From the NCBI RefSeq assembly GCF_901709675.1, contig NC_051095.1, positions 14,275,456-14,339,455 of the forward strand: a DNA stretch of 64,000 bases. The letters run 5' to 3'. How positions within the stretch are numbered: position 1 is the stretch's first letter; each line of letters opens with the position of its first letter. The position numbers and the translations under genes are program-made. Positions 1-12,297 of this stretch are shown piece after piece. Below the pieces are notes generated by a model. The model worked only from the letters and a program-made list of their open reading frames with translations, did not search any database and was not told the DNA's origin. Source of the DNA: Syngnathus acus (Eukaryota > Chordata > Actinopteri > Syngnathiformes > Syngnathidae).

Positions 1-30
1 AACTTGAGCATGTGGAGAGTGCCAGCAAAG
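1..30 (+). CDS. diaph2: diaph2 exon (3' part only), FH2 domain of a diaphanous formin
   Basis: The first 30 bases encode LEHVESASK plus the first base of a split valine codon. They end at a good donor (GTATGT at 31-36). The peptide is the conserved stretch near the end of the formin homology 2 domain of diaphanous-related formins, which nucleate and processively elongate unbranched actin filaments downstream of Rho GTPases. The exon starts before the window. Its phase (one base of a codon left over) fits the acceptor at 21131 exactly: g plus tc restores valine in VSAEILK. Diaphanous membership is secure; paralog assignment to diaph2 rests on the later exons. Confidence 0.85.
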
Positions 31-113
31 GTATGTCGCATTTGTCTGTTTGGCCTTTATTTTTATAATCATACCATTGGTATATTGTACTGTATGCAAT
101 GACTTAGCATTAT

Positions 114-470
114 CCATCCATCCATTTTCTGAACCGCCTAGTCCCCACAGGGGGCGTGCTGGAGCCTATCCCAGCCGTCATCGGGCAGTAGGCGGGGGAC
201 ACCCTGAACCGGTTGCCAGCCAATCGCAGGGCACACAGAGACAAACAACCATACGCACTCGCACTCACACCTAGGGACAATTTGGAGTGCTCAATCGGCC
301 TACCAAGCATGTTTTTGGGATGTGGGAGGAAACCGGAGTGCCCGGAGAAAACCCACGCGGGCCCGGGGAGAACATGCAAACTCCACACAGGGAGGGCCGG
401 AGGTGGAATCGAACCTGCATCCTCCTAATTGTGAGGCGGACGTACTACCCAGTGCGCCACCGAGCCGCCC
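114..470 (-). mobile_element. tRNA-derived SINE (family A), copy 1
   Basis: Read on the - strand, the element starts with a tRNA-like head containing an RNA polymerase III B box (GGTTCGATTCC). It continues through a conserved body (GTGGAGTTTGCATGTTCTCC and onward) and ends in GGATGGATGGATA. The 12-bp direct repeat acttagcattat flanks it at 102-113 and 471-482; this is the target-site duplication expected of LINE-mobilised SINEs. Two more copies with their own duplications lie at 10097 and 27381, and a relic lies at 29321. Open frames inside it are accidental. Confidence 0.9.
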
Positions 471-1104
471 ACTTAGCATTATATCACAGTTTTTTTTTAT
501 TTCAATGGAGAAGTGTGATTTATCTATGTCATTCAATATCTTTCATTGGTGATCACAGAAAAACAAACACCCACAGCTCTAATTTGCAGCTGCGGCCAAC
601 TTGAGACCAGCCTGTGTGTGTCAGTATCGGCCGGTTTCACTCTTGCTACTTTTCTATGTTAATCAATGTATGTATTTATTCATCTATATTATGTGAAATT
701 TAAGAAAACATTTTAGTGACTTTACTTCTCCTTAATTCTGTTTGGCTTATTCACAGCTATAATATAATGGCGCTGTTTGTTTGTCTTACAACAGTCATTT
801 AGGCTTTGAGCAAATGTGTGCATTCTCATTAAATAATTCAAACATCTTAATTACTCATTTCATCTACTTCAACTGATTACATAATTGACTCAGGCAGCTT
901 GCTAGTGGAGGGTTGGCGGGTTTAATAGTGCTCAAGCATTGATGTCTATAGGCAACTTTTTTGTTATAAATCAGCTTTGTAAAACTTATTGAAGCAATTT
1001 AGTAAATTGTAAGACAGTTGAAAACAAATTGACTCGTGCCAAAGCTATTTAGGAAATATTCAAGGACGACAAATGCAATTGACTTTGGCAGCTCCATCAT
1101 AATC

Positions 1105-1105
1105 C

Positions 1106-1140
<35 letters not shown>
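1105..1140. repeat. (AAT)n microsatellite
   Basis: About twelve uninterrupted AAT units. No LINE body is visible next to it, although AAT tracts in fish are often L2 tails. Confidence 0.9.
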
Positions 1141-1141
<1 letters not shown>

Positions 1142-1347
1142 TCCAACAAAATAAGCCAGTTGAAATGAAGAGTTTTTTATCTTTGGACAATTTTTGAGAT
1201 TTCCAATCCTACCTCACTGGAGAAAAACTGTTTCACCTAAACTTATGATTTCTACGGAAGGGGTGGTAAATTTTATGTGAAACATTCATAGTATGTTATC
1301 GAGCTCACAATGCTCCAAGCTTGACTAGTAATCCACTCATTCATAAC

Positions 1348-1348
<1 letters not shown>

Positions 1349-1396
<48 letters not shown>

Positions 1397-1482
1397 TATA
1401 TATATGTGTGTGTGCGTGTGCTGCGTACGTGTAGGTGTGCGTGTGTGTTCGGTGTGTGTGTGTGTCTGTGTGTGTGTGTGAA
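1349..1482. repeat. Compound (AT)n-(GT)n microsatellite
   Basis: An uninterrupted AT tract of about 25 units passes into an imperfect GT tract with GC interruptions. The AT part is self-complementary, and the alternating purine-pyrimidine GT part could adopt Z-DNA. Apparent reading frames across it are artefacts of the repeat. Confidence 0.9.
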
Positions 1483-2631
1483 CAATTAACTTGATTTTTC
1501 TTGTTGAAAGAAATAGGAAGAGTATTTAAGGGAGGCATTTAATGTGTATTAACATCAATTGGTACATTGGACACAACTTCTATTGGCGGTAGGAATAGTA
1601 CTTAACGAAATAGTTAAGTAAGGAAATATTTATTAAATCACTGATTGCATCATTAATGGTTTGTTTGGTTTGTAAATGTTTTTTTTTTTTCTTATTGCTT
1701 CTGCAATCTCATATAATTCAATGTGTAAATGAACTAATCTGTTTGGTACAATCTGCCAATGATGATGAAGACATATTGTGTCCATACTATTACATTGACT
1801 CTCTCGTCCTTGTGGGTTATTGAGCTCACAATCCTGTGACGTTAACCATAGGAGTCAATATTTTCATACCGCGACCCCGCCTCGATATGAGCAGGTCAAT
1901 CTCGCAAAGTGTCATTGGCCAATTTGCCTCGTTAACGGGACTCCGGAGATGAATATGTGGAACCCGACAACGCAGATGCAAAGACTGACTGTGTGCTGAA
2001 TGCCACAGTGACACTCTGTCTTGACAATTCGGGAAAAAGGGAAAATATGACACAAATGTTCTCATAAATCTATTTAGTATAAGACATAGCCAAGGGCAAA
2101 GTACTTTGGTGCCTTGGAGAGAGAGAAAATGGAGAATATGCAGGGTGGGTTGGCTTTGAGGATATTAATACTGCTGTGAATATATCTATTATCCACATTT
2201 GTTTCAAAGCACTGCAGCATAATAAAGCAGCACCCATTTTCCATTCAAACTCATCGATGTACTTGGCTTTGTATTACTGAGACAAAATGCCTTTCTGGAT
2301 GAGCAGGAAAGCAGAAGAGATCATTTGTCTTTCTGTTTCAATGAACTTGCGAGGGATCCTCGGGTTGAGATGATGATCCTCTTGTGCTGAAGCAGAAAGA
2401 CTATCGAACAGAAGACAGCTTGCAGAAGGCTTAATTTGGGCTAAAATAGCACTGCGAGTAAGCCCACAGTATTTTTGAACATATTCATTGAAGAAAAAGA
2501 AACATTAAAGAGGAACTTTAAAAATAGCATGCTGCACTCTTATGTTTAATGGATTCATATGTTTTTGTTATTGTTTAGGAACATAATTATATTGATAAAA
2601 TAACTTGCATGAATGAAACTCATCAATCAAA

Positions 2632-3900
2632 ATAAATAATAATAATAATTCATTAAATTTGTATAGCGCTTTTCAAAAACCCAACGACGCTTACAGGCAA
2701 AGACATACATGAGGGGAGGGGGAGGGGGACGGGGAAGAGACGATGGGATAAAATTAAGAAGAGGAAACCAGTTATGGGTAGGGGAGGTCATAGGCTTGAG
2801 AGAAGAGGTAAGTTTTTAGACGGGACTTAAATATGGGGAGTGTGGGTGAGTCACAGACAGACTGAGGGAGAGAGTTCCAGAGTCGGGGTGATGTGCAGGA
2901 GAAGGCTCTGTCACCGAAGGATTTGAGTTTAGATTTTGGGACTGTCAGACGTGAAGTATTGGAGGATCGGAGGGGACGGTTGGGGCAGTAGGGGACAAGG
3001 AGGTCGGATTGGTAAGCGGGAGCCAGGTGGTGAAGGGCTTTGAAGGTGAGGAGGAGTATCTTGAAGATGATACGCTCCTTAATGGGGAGCCAGTGAACAG
3101 AGTGGAGAACAGGAGTGATGTGTTCACGGGACCGGGTGTGGGTAAGGAGGCGGGCAGCAGAGTTTTGGACTAGTTGAAGTCTATGGAGTGAGTGAGCAGT
3201 GATTCCAGTGAGAAGGGAGTTGCAGTAGTCAAGCCGGGATGAGATGAAGGCGTGGATGAGGGATTCAGCGGCAGGGAGAGAGAGGCAGTGCCGGATTTTG
3301 GCGATGCGTCGGAGGTGGAAGTAGGAGGTCTTAACAACTGAGCTAACATGAGGGTGGAAGGACAGTGTGGGGTCAAAAATAACGCCAAGGTTGCGTGACA
3401 GAGGGGAGGGAGTGATGTTTGAGGAGTCAATGGTGAGTGTGATGGATCCAGTTTTATTAAGGGAGGATTTAGTGCCTATGAGGAGGAGCTCTGTTTTGTC
3501 ACTGTTGAGTTTGAAAAAGTTGTGGGTCAGCCATGTTTTTATTGTAGAGATGCAGGTTTCAAAGTGGGTGAGGGAAGGGTTACGGGTTGGTGTGGTACGT
3601 ATATAGATCTGGGTGTCATCAGCGTAGCAGTGGAAGTCCAGATTGAGTTTCCGGATGACATTACCAAGGGGAAAGAGGTAACAGATGAATAGGAGGGGGC
3701 CAAGAACTGAGCCTTGGGGGACCCCTTGTGTAACTGGGGAGAGGATGGATGTGTGACCGGAGAGAGAGATGAACTGGTTTCTGTTGGCGAGATAGGAGGT
3801 GAGCCAGTCGAGTGCAGTGCCCTCAACACCTAGTTGGCGCAGCCTTTGGAGGAGGATGGAATGGTTCACAGTGTCAAAGGCTGCGCTAAGGTCAAATAAC
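2632..3900 (-). mobile_element. 5'-truncated L2-clade LINE with reverse transcriptase fragment
   Basis: An open frame on the - strand runs from about 3896 to 2772 (about 375 codons). It encodes the C-terminal half of a non-LTR reverse transcriptase. Motif A is DLSAAFDTVNHS, motif B is GVPQGSVLGPLLF, and the catalytic motif is FHCYADDTQIY. The thumb-like tail contains RLDYCNSLL and WLPIKERI, typical of the L2/CR1 group in fish. The 3' untranslated part (about 2771-2650) ends in GCGCTATACAAATT followed by an AAT-repeat tail (2632-2650). The endonuclease and the N-terminal RT are missing, so it is dead on arrival. The frame upstream of residue F at 3896 has no LINE similarity, which marks the truncation point. 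No clear target duplication was found. Confidence 0.9.
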
Positions 3901-4107
3901 TTAGATTTGGTTAACGTAAGATCACACATTGTGCACAAAGCTTCACATTTGGATGAATTTAACAAAATGCATATATGCAAAGTCATCATACTGTAATGGA
4001 CGTGTTTATGGTCACATGAGCATTATTTTTTTTTTGGTGACTGTTGCCAGGATCTTACTCTAATCAAGGGTGCTAAACACCTGTCCATTGGGAATACTGC
4101 TGCTAAA

Positions 4108-4768
4108 TACCGTGTTGGCCCGAATATAAGATGGTGTTTTTTGCATTGAAATAAGGCTGAAAAAGTGGGGATCGTCTTACATTCGGGGTCTAGACATTAT
4201 ACCCATTCACAACGCTAGATGGCGCCAGATATCTTTAAAGCAAATGCTGAACTTAACTCCCCAGGCCAAAGAGAACCCCTGTCACGAAGAATAAAAATAA
4301 AAATAGCGGTGGCACGAAGAAGAAAAATAAAAAAATAGCAGTACAAAAGAAAAGAGAAGAAAATAAGAGAAGCGATAACAGAAAATGGAGAAACTGTTCC
4401 TATGTTGATGTTAAAATGTTGGACATTTACGTATACAGTCCTCAGGCTCCCCAACAGAAACAATCGGTTTATTTACATTTCAAAAACCAGAAGCCATTCA
4501 TTTACAAATGTTATTTCACTAGTTTACATATTTAAATGTTCAGATATTACGATGTGATAGACAGTTTTTGCATGATTTGAATGAGGCAAAATAACATGCT
4601 TTTTCTCTCGAATATATTGTTATAATCATTTGTTTCAGATGTACTGTAATTATTTTCTGTATAAAAATTAAATTTGGTGTTCAAAAAGTCTTTTTTTCAA
4701 ACTTGAATCTTGAAAAAGAGGGGGTCGTCTTATAATCAGGGTCGTCTTATATTTGGGCCAATACGATA
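4108..4768. mobile_element. MITE with TACCGT...GGCCCGAATATAAG terminal inverted repeats
   Basis: The left end (4108-4134) and the reverse complement of the right end (4742-4768) agree over about 27 bases with few mismatches: TA, CGT, TTGGCCC, AATATAAGA. A second subterminal copy of the GTCGTCTTATA motif sits just inside the right end. The ends fall on TA, and no longer direct repeat is seen outside. The interior encodes no transposase, so it is non-autonomous. The layout resembles the TATAAGNCGCAC group at 11627, 37072 and elsewhere, but the outer sequence differs. Confidence 0.75.
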
Positions 4769-6042
4769 ATATCAGTATTTATATATGTATCCTCCTTTTT
4801 CTTGATCTTAAAATATTTACAATGTACAGAAAAACCTATGGGTTTGACAATGGAAATGAAGTTTAAATCCTCACATCATCATAAACTTCCCAAAATGTCT
4901 GTCACTCGGGCTTCAAGTCTATATAACCATTAGTCATCATAGCCTCACAGCCATGGCTGGAAATGGAAACAATTTCCTCACTGGCCGTCTGAGGGACACT
5001 CGTCCCTGGACCCTGGAAGTAGTAATAGAGAAGGATCGGGGAGGTCAACAGTGGAAAAGTCTGTCATGAGGAATATTAGGAAACCAACCTGTCGAGCTTC
5101 CACCAGCTCTGGATGAGCGATGACTTCCAGAATGTTGTTTCTTTCATTTTTTTTTCTGTCTCGATTCACGGTGAGACCAAAACGATTGCGTCTTCTTAAC
5201 ATTTGTGGTTAAGTATTTAGAAATGAGACTTAGGAGTAAACGGTAAGGTAAGGTCACTGGGCTCAAAATTGTTGTATCCACTAGGTAGCTCATATACTGA
5301 TCAATTTGCAGTTGATCTTTAACTTAGTGATCTTTTACACAGTCTCCCTCCAATTAACCTGACCTGGATAGATGAGACTATCATATCCACAAGCATTCTT
5401 CCTCCAAAAAGTCCCAATAAATTGACAACATACGAGTAAGAATCATGGTACCTCATCAATCCACGCAGGTACCATGTTATGTCGCGACATGTAGCCCATT
5501 CCCACCTATTTATTCAAACCCGCTGTTGCCAACTGCAGTCCAACGCTGTCCTACATTGGGAACATGGTCACAAAAGATAAGTGGTGGCTCTCTCCCCTCC
5601 CTCCTGGACATTTACAACACCTGCCTAGCTTGAAAAGTAACCTGCTGCAGAGTGATCCCTCTTCCCATTCCTCAAATAGCAGCCTGAGTCCCCCGCCATA
5701 TGGGAGGAGATAGCCGGATCTGATCAACTGTAGCAAGGGAGAGATCCATCAACCAGGCTGTTGGGAGACCCCGCTCGTTGGAATTCAGAAAAAGACTGGT
5801 CCACAAACTATTATTGTCTCTGTATAGCCAACAACTTTACTTAAAAAAAAAAAAAAGCTTTCTGCCATTTTACACTAAGATGAAACTTTATACTTTCATC
5901 TTAGGAAACTTTCATCTCACAGTTGTCAATGTAATACTGGTAATCAATTAATTTGTCTCACAACTAATTTGGTGTAGCAACTAATGTACGTACATTTTTT
6001 TTAGTTTCCTTGTATTTGAACTTTGGGTTTGTGACATATAAG

Positions 6043-6276
6043 CAATGTTCCCTCTAATATTTCATGTATCTGGGCATAGACACAAGCTCCCTGAGCAAAC
6101 TGAGGACTACAGTGAGCAACATCAGGTCGCTTCGGGGGGGTGCTAATGGGACATCCAACGCTGCGTGTTCGTTTCGCTTCGGGGAGGGATGTTTATGCGC
6201 TGGATAGATTTCTTGTGCGCTGAGAACGTGCGGGCAGTGCGCGATTGCGCACGCGCGCAGCTTAGAGGGAACATTG
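6043..6276. mobile_element. hAT-type MITE with exact 8-bp target duplication
   Basis: A 234-bp element with perfect 15-bp terminal inverted repeats (CAATGTTCCCTCTAA at the left, its complement at 6262-6276). It is flanked by an exact 8-bp direct repeat, catataag, at 6035-6042 and 6277-6284. Eight-base duplications are typical of hAT transposons. The interior is GC-rich near the right end (GCGCACGCGCGCAG) and has no coding capacity. Confidence 0.9.
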
Positions 6277-9200
6277 CATATAAGGCCTGGTTTTCTTGTG
6301 TTTTATGTTTGCTACTTTGTGTCTTTGTTTTTGGACTTCAATTTGAGTGATTCCATATACCTTGTTTTCCTTATTACTTTGTTTTTGGAAAACATTTTAT
6401 TTCCCTCTCTCGTTGTAGTTCATATACTCAGGTGTTGAAATTGGCTGAGGTTGCGTTTGTGTTCACAATGAGAAAACTGAACACTTCCCCCTCTTCAGCT
6501 GATTCAGACCAGGAAAGGGAAGTCTTGGTGTATAAGCAACCTTATTGTAGTTAGAGGGTTTCTTTTATTCATTTTAAACAAAATTAGATCCGTACTCATT
6601 ATTACTTAGCACAGGATGGTCTCGTACTGTACCAGTCCCCTGTCCAATGTTCTCGTGCCACACTGAATCTAATCATTGCGGTAATATTTACAATAGTGTT
6701 TTGGGCATTTATTCCCAAAGCAGTTGATGGTGCTAAATACCTTAGGTGCGCCATTTATGGATTATTTGACTTTGATTACATGCATCATCTGTGTTCTACT
6801 CAGGATTTTTGTATTGGTGGGAAAGGAAAGGGTAAAAGGCCTTAGTATGGGAAGGAGCAAGTGATGATTGACCTACAATTTGCCTGTGGATTTAAGAATG
6901 TCATGTAAGGTTTAACATTGTTACCTTCCAATGTGGAAAGTGCATTGCTTTGCTTGTTGCTTGTTCTATTGAATTGAAGGTGCAATTTATTTTACAATGC
7001 ATTCATCATATTTAGGCAAAACAGATAGCATACAGATTTAAATCAACAATATTTAAACACAGTACTCATTGGCATAACAGTTTGCCAGTTACTATTAATA
7101 ATTTCCTAGAGAAACTTCTTACAGCTTGTCAGTCAGGACATTCTGATAATTATAGGAATTGTTGTACAAATGAGCAGGAAATTGAGTTTTCTCCGGGGAG
7201 ATCCCTGCTTCCTCCAGATAAGGCTCTGTTCAAGCCTTACAAGAATGGCTCCACACATTTGTAATAATGACTGACTCCCACCTATATTTGATTTGTTTGT
7301 TTTTATTTGATGCTTGTGTGATGGCTCAGGTCAGACAGTAGATTTTGTTATTGTAATTGCTAGTTAATCTGTGATTTTTGAAAGGTCCCCTCAGTGGACC
7401 AGTTTATTTTCAAATTTACCATAAGTGGAGGTGTCATGTTTTTATCTCATAAGCCAAGAATGACTGGTCTGGCTTTTTTGTGCTAATTAAAAATCCACGG
7501 AAAGGAACAACTCTGAGGGAGAAAAACAGAAATGCTTGAAAGTAGGTTATCTACTACGTTTCAGAGTTTAAGATGTTGTTCGTAATACTCCAATAGGCTT
7601 AAATTAGTCAGTGGTGCAAACATCATTCATTTTCAGCCTGGACACAGAAGAGTACAAGAGTGTGTTTTGTTTTCAGGACAAATTAGCATTAGCTAGCCAA
7701 AAAAACAGCTTCTGAAAAGCAGCACCATTTTGATTGCTTGGTAAAGTTGTCAACACCGTTTTTGAAGGGTTCATATTTGTGCTCAAATTTCCACATTCAG
7801 ATCAAAGTTTTATTTGCACATTGGTCAGTTTGCAGTTTGCAGTCACATCTGTTTACCGGTGGAGTGCTAAGTCCTGCCGCCTTTAGTTCAGCCTCTACTT
7901 GTCATTGTAACAAAAGCTGTGTCACCATTAGACCAACAGTATGTGGGTTGGAATAAGAGTAGACTCCCTGCTTTTAACAAAACAAGAAAAAATGTGTGCT
8001 AACTGGTATAATTATTGATCCTCAAGTTGTTTGACAAATGAATGTCAGAGTCAGGTATTAAGATGATTTGGAACTGTTTTAAATTGTTTTATTTTCCAAT
8101 TTAAAAATGTTGATAGATTCCATGATGCCTTTTTAAGCAATCGCACAGTGAAAAATCTCACTCTTTTATGCCAATCGTACTTTTCTGAAGCTCTCAGCAC
8201 ACAAATGACAGTATGCCACAAGCATCATGCCAGACACGTTATTTAGGCACACAGGCACCATTGGCTGTAAAGTGCCTCTGTTCTTACTAGCTCCATTCCT
8301 CCGCTCACTCTCAGCTTCTATTGACCACTCTTTGAGGGAAACCGTGTCTTCGGCTTAAATGCTGTCGTAAACCGGGCAGCTCTCACTGACCCCCACGTAT
8401 CAATGCCGTGGGAATTGATTTTGGATACTAAATTGGGTCATATTTTATCATGGGCTGTCATCAATATATAATTTAAAGTCATTGCCTGAAGCCAGTGCCT
8501 CACATGCCCCACCCCTCCCCCTTTGGGAGTTGACTGCCGGTTCCCTTTGGAGGCAATGCATGCCATTACGTCAACCATCTCTAATGATATATAGGCACTC
8601 ACTTGCTGCATTGCAACATTGACCACAATTGTAACATTTTTAGGGTCTGCTAAGACCACACATATCTATGGGCCCAAGGCAGAACACAGTTCAACATGCC
8701 TGCATTGTTGTAGAGACCAAATTGTGGTTGAAAGTGAATCAGTATTTTATTTTTTAATGTCTTTATCTTCTATCATCTTTAGTGTCTTGTTTGCTTTCAG
8801 CTTGGGCAATTACTTTACTCCTCAGGGCTCACCAGTACGATCATTTGCACAATCAATATTCAATTGATTTTGCTAAAAAAAAAAAAAACATAAATGAGCA
8901 GTGAACATCTTGGAACATTTTTCATGTTGCTGATGAATTTAAAATGGGGGGAAAAAAAGTCATATTGTCGTCATAGATTCTGTTTTAGTCCTCACAAATA
9001 GTGAGTCTGAAAGTTCTATGGCTTGACAAGAAAACATTCATTAGAATAAATGGTAAATGGAAAAAAGAACTAGGGTTGGACAATTTCAGTTCTACTTACA
9101 TTCTACAAATAATCTGCTTCTTGGTTGAAGCAACAACCATTGTTTTGGCAATGTATGACAACCCATACATTAAAAACATCTTCACATGTGGCAGGTTATT

Positions 9201-9909
9201 CAACTGGCTCTAGTGAAAAATCTTAAATTCTCCTTCTCCGAATACAAGCACAGAATATTTTGAAATAAAAACAGCCCACCAAAAGCCCACACATTCTTTT
9301 TCAGTTAACAGTGACACTGTGGTGTCTTGGTAAAGCTATTTTTTCTCAGTTTCGCCTCAGCATCGCATAGCAGCTGAGACCGTCATTTTCAAAGAAAGGT
9401 CTGTTTTTAGTCTAGCAACTGAAGCAGAGGTAAGGAGGGATAGAATTGATTGTTGCAGGCATCCATGAGATAAAGCCCCTGATGCTGTCTGCTGCGTTCA
9501 TCATCAGGTGGCCTTTTCTGTGTGTGCAATTCTGCGATGTTGATTTGTTAAGTCATAATAGTGCAAGCAACCATTCTCAGGCAGGGCTGCCAATACAATT
9601 GCAAGCAGTGGGTATTATGTTTCATGTCAAACCCATTACTGTTTGCAACCTTTGCTGCACACTTGGAGCGCCTTCATCTTTACTTTTAATGAGTTCTATT
9701 CAATGCGTTGAGTTTATTTGTTACACCTAACCTTTACACTGTGCAATTAGAAGAGACGGCAGAGCCTGAAGTCATATGACTTGACTCAAGTCATACACGA
9801 GTTGCCATTTTTAGGACTTCACTTTGACTTAGTTTTCAAGAGACATAACTTCAACTGACTTTTTTTCATTCATTTCAACCTGGCAACACAATTAGTGTCA
9901 CTTGTTGGT

Positions 9910-10541
9910 ATGACACGGCTATCTCAACAGCAACACCACTAGGAGCTGTGCCTAAGATTGAATTGAAATTAATGTACCATCTTGTTGATGGCATCAGCAA
10001 AAATAGCAAGACAAAATGCATGGTTTGCACCTCACCGAATGAAGACACAATAACCGCAATGTCTAACTTCATTTGGCACCACAAAGCCCACAAAGAGGCG
10101 GCTCGGTGGTGCACTGGGTAGCACGTCCGCCTCACAGTTAGGAGGGTGCGGGTTCGATTCCACCTCTGGCCCTCCCTGTGTGGAGTTTGCATGTTCTCCC
10201 CGGGCCCGCGTGGGTTTTTTCCGGGCACTCCGGTTTCCTCCCACATCCCAAAAACATGCTTGGTAGGCCGATCGAAGACTCCAAATTGTCCCTAGGTGTG
10301 AGTGCGAGTGCAAATGGTTGTTTGTCTCTGTGTGCCCTGCGATTGGCTGGCGACCGGTTCAGGGTGTCCCCTGCCTACTGCCCGATGACGGCTGGGATAG
10401 GCTCCAGCACTCCCGCGACCCCCGTGGGGACTAAGCGGTTCAGAAAATGGATGGATGGATGGAAAACCCACAAAGACAGGTACATTGACGTCCCAGCTTG
10501 CAATACAAATACCAGTTTGGGGATCAGTAAAAACATTTAAG
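9910..10541 (+). pseudogene. BED-type zinc finger relic, split by a SINE
   Basis: A reading frame passing through 9958-10095 encodes ISKNSKTKCMVC, then about a dozen residues later SNFIWHHKAHK. This is the C-x2-C ... H-x4-H spacing of BED fingers found at the N-terminus of hAT transposases and ZBED proteins. The frame breaks at 10096, where the SINE at 10097-10466 is inserted. After the SINE and its target duplication the same frame resumes (KDRYIDVPA) and stays open to TAA at 10539-10541. No start codon, catalytic domain or terminal repeats could be assigned. It could be a chance match, but frame continuity across the insertion supports it. Confidence 0.4.
10097..10466 (+). mobile_element. 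tRNA-derived SINE (family A), copy 2
   Basis: A full-length copy in + orientation: tRNA-like head GGCGGCTCGGTGGTGCACTG with B box GGTTCGATTCC at about 10151, conserved body, and a GGATGGATGGATGGA tail. The target duplication cccacaaaga is at 10087-10096 and 10467-10476. The insertion lies inside the BED-finger-like frame described above. Confidence 0.92.
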
Positions 10542-11341
10542 TACCGCTAAGTAACATAACTAGGGCTAGAGTGGTTTGTGAAAACTGCCCAGACTTTTTG
10601 TTTTGACTCTAACCTTAACCCGATTCAGTTTACATGTGGGTTCACCTGCACCTCCCTTTCCCCATTTAATAACAAGGGGAATCTAATTACTATCAGTCAG
10701 TTGTGAGTAGAAAAAAAGTTGTTGAGACATTTTTTGAATCAAGATTATCATTGTGAGAAAGCTGGTAAAAGGGTTTGGTGAAACGAGAGTGTATCCTTAA
10801 CCAAGAGTTGGAATTCCATACCCTCAAGAAGCATTGTAGCTAGTGGAAATGCAGGAGAACGGAATCCACATCCACTTAACTAATTTCTGATAACAATTCT
10901 GCCTTCAGATATACGTATGTTGCCAAAATATTAACGCTACTTTGAAGGTAGATAGAATGTTTGTTTTTTGTTTTTTTGGGGGGGTTACATTGGAGAATAA
11001 TAATAGGCCTATGATGCCAGAGACAGCCAAGCCTCGAGCTGTTGAATCTTACAATAGGCCTTTTGGCTGCAAGCAAAAAACACCCCTTTCTAAATACTGC
11101 CTAAATTAAAACAAAGGATAAGGCTCCTTTGGGCTACATGATTACTGCACCTCCCTGCATTTTTTGTCTTTCCGTGTTCTCTCTCAACTCTTCTGGCCTG
11201 TAGAACCTGAACAAATGATCTCATTGTTTGAATTGCCTTCTTTCTTTCCAAACGGTTTAATTAGCCTCCATTTGTGATTTTAGTTTTACCCTTCTTACCT
11301 CAACATTCGCTTTGTCTCATCACTACTTGACTGGGCTCTTG

Positions 11342-11520
<179 letters not shown>

Positions 11521-11626
11521 TTTTACCTCTGTGAAGGGATATGAATTTTTTAGGCACTCATATGTAGGTCGAGACCTAACAACAAGCAGAAGTAGAACAG
11601 GTACTGACTCAGCTCAACAAACGTAT

Positions 11627-12297
11627 TACCGTATTTTCCGCACTATTAGGCGCACTTAAAAACTTAAAATTTACTCAAAAAAACCACAGTGCGCCTTATA
11701 ATGCAGAGCGCCTTATATATGGATCAATTGATTAATTTGTTGATCCATACTGGTATTACACAGCGCTCTGCCAAAATGTTTCAGTACGTTATAGTACGAC
11801 TAGTAAATTACAAGGTTGCATCGCTTTCCAGCATTATGGCAACCTATAGGCTAGAATCCATCCTATTGCTTGATTGACATACAGGTAAGCCTATCACAGT
11901 GAACCGTCCCCCCTCACCGCAGCACATAATGCAAGCCCGTCATCAAAGCTAATCAACGCATTACGCATCAACGCACACACTCGCTTTTTTCTTTTAAATT
12001 AAAGAAAGTTTATGACCATAAAAAATGAGTGGGGTTGCTGGACCAAGTAAGAAGCCAAACCGTATCACTTTCATACAGAAAGGGAGTAGGAATTTACCTC
12101 ATTGACTGGGTTGACATTCCCTATAGCACAGCACCATCTAGTGGATGCATACCGCAACCCTAGTCAACCTCAGTTTGATCCAGTCATACGACTTTATGCG
12201 CCTTTTAATCCGGTGCGCCCTATATATATGAAATAATTTCTAAAATAAAAAATCCAATGAAGGTGCGCCTTATAATCCAGTGCACCTATATTTTTAG
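11627..12297. mobile_element. MITE with TACCGTATTTTCCG...GGCGCAC ends
   Basis: Starts TACCGTATTTTCCGCACTAT, then GGCGCACTTAAAAA. Inside there are repeated GCGCCTTATA motifs at both ends (11693-11720 and 12198-12285). The right end is degraded, so its limit is approximate. No transposase is encoded. Its left 200 bases recur in inverse orientation at 50597-50795, and a relative begins at 63520. Confidence 0.75.

Noticed and set aside
2772-3989. A 405-codon open frame on the - strand as a host gene
   Set aside because: It encodes reverse transcriptase motifs (GVPQGSVLGP, YADD) of an L2 LINE and ends in a LINE tail, so it belongs to a mobile element.
4978-5202. A 74-codon frame with NNILEVIAHPELVEARQ on the - strand
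   Set aside because: It looks protein-like in part, but I could not assign a family or convincing splice sites, so I left it out.
5545-5810. Possible LINE ORF2 C-terminus (SLPSLLDIYNTCLA, then LLQSDPSSHSSNSS and PPYGRR in another stretch)
   Set aside because: It resembles the end of fish non-LTR retrotransposon proteins, but the frame is broken and no tail or boundary was found. A translated search against fish LINEs would decide.
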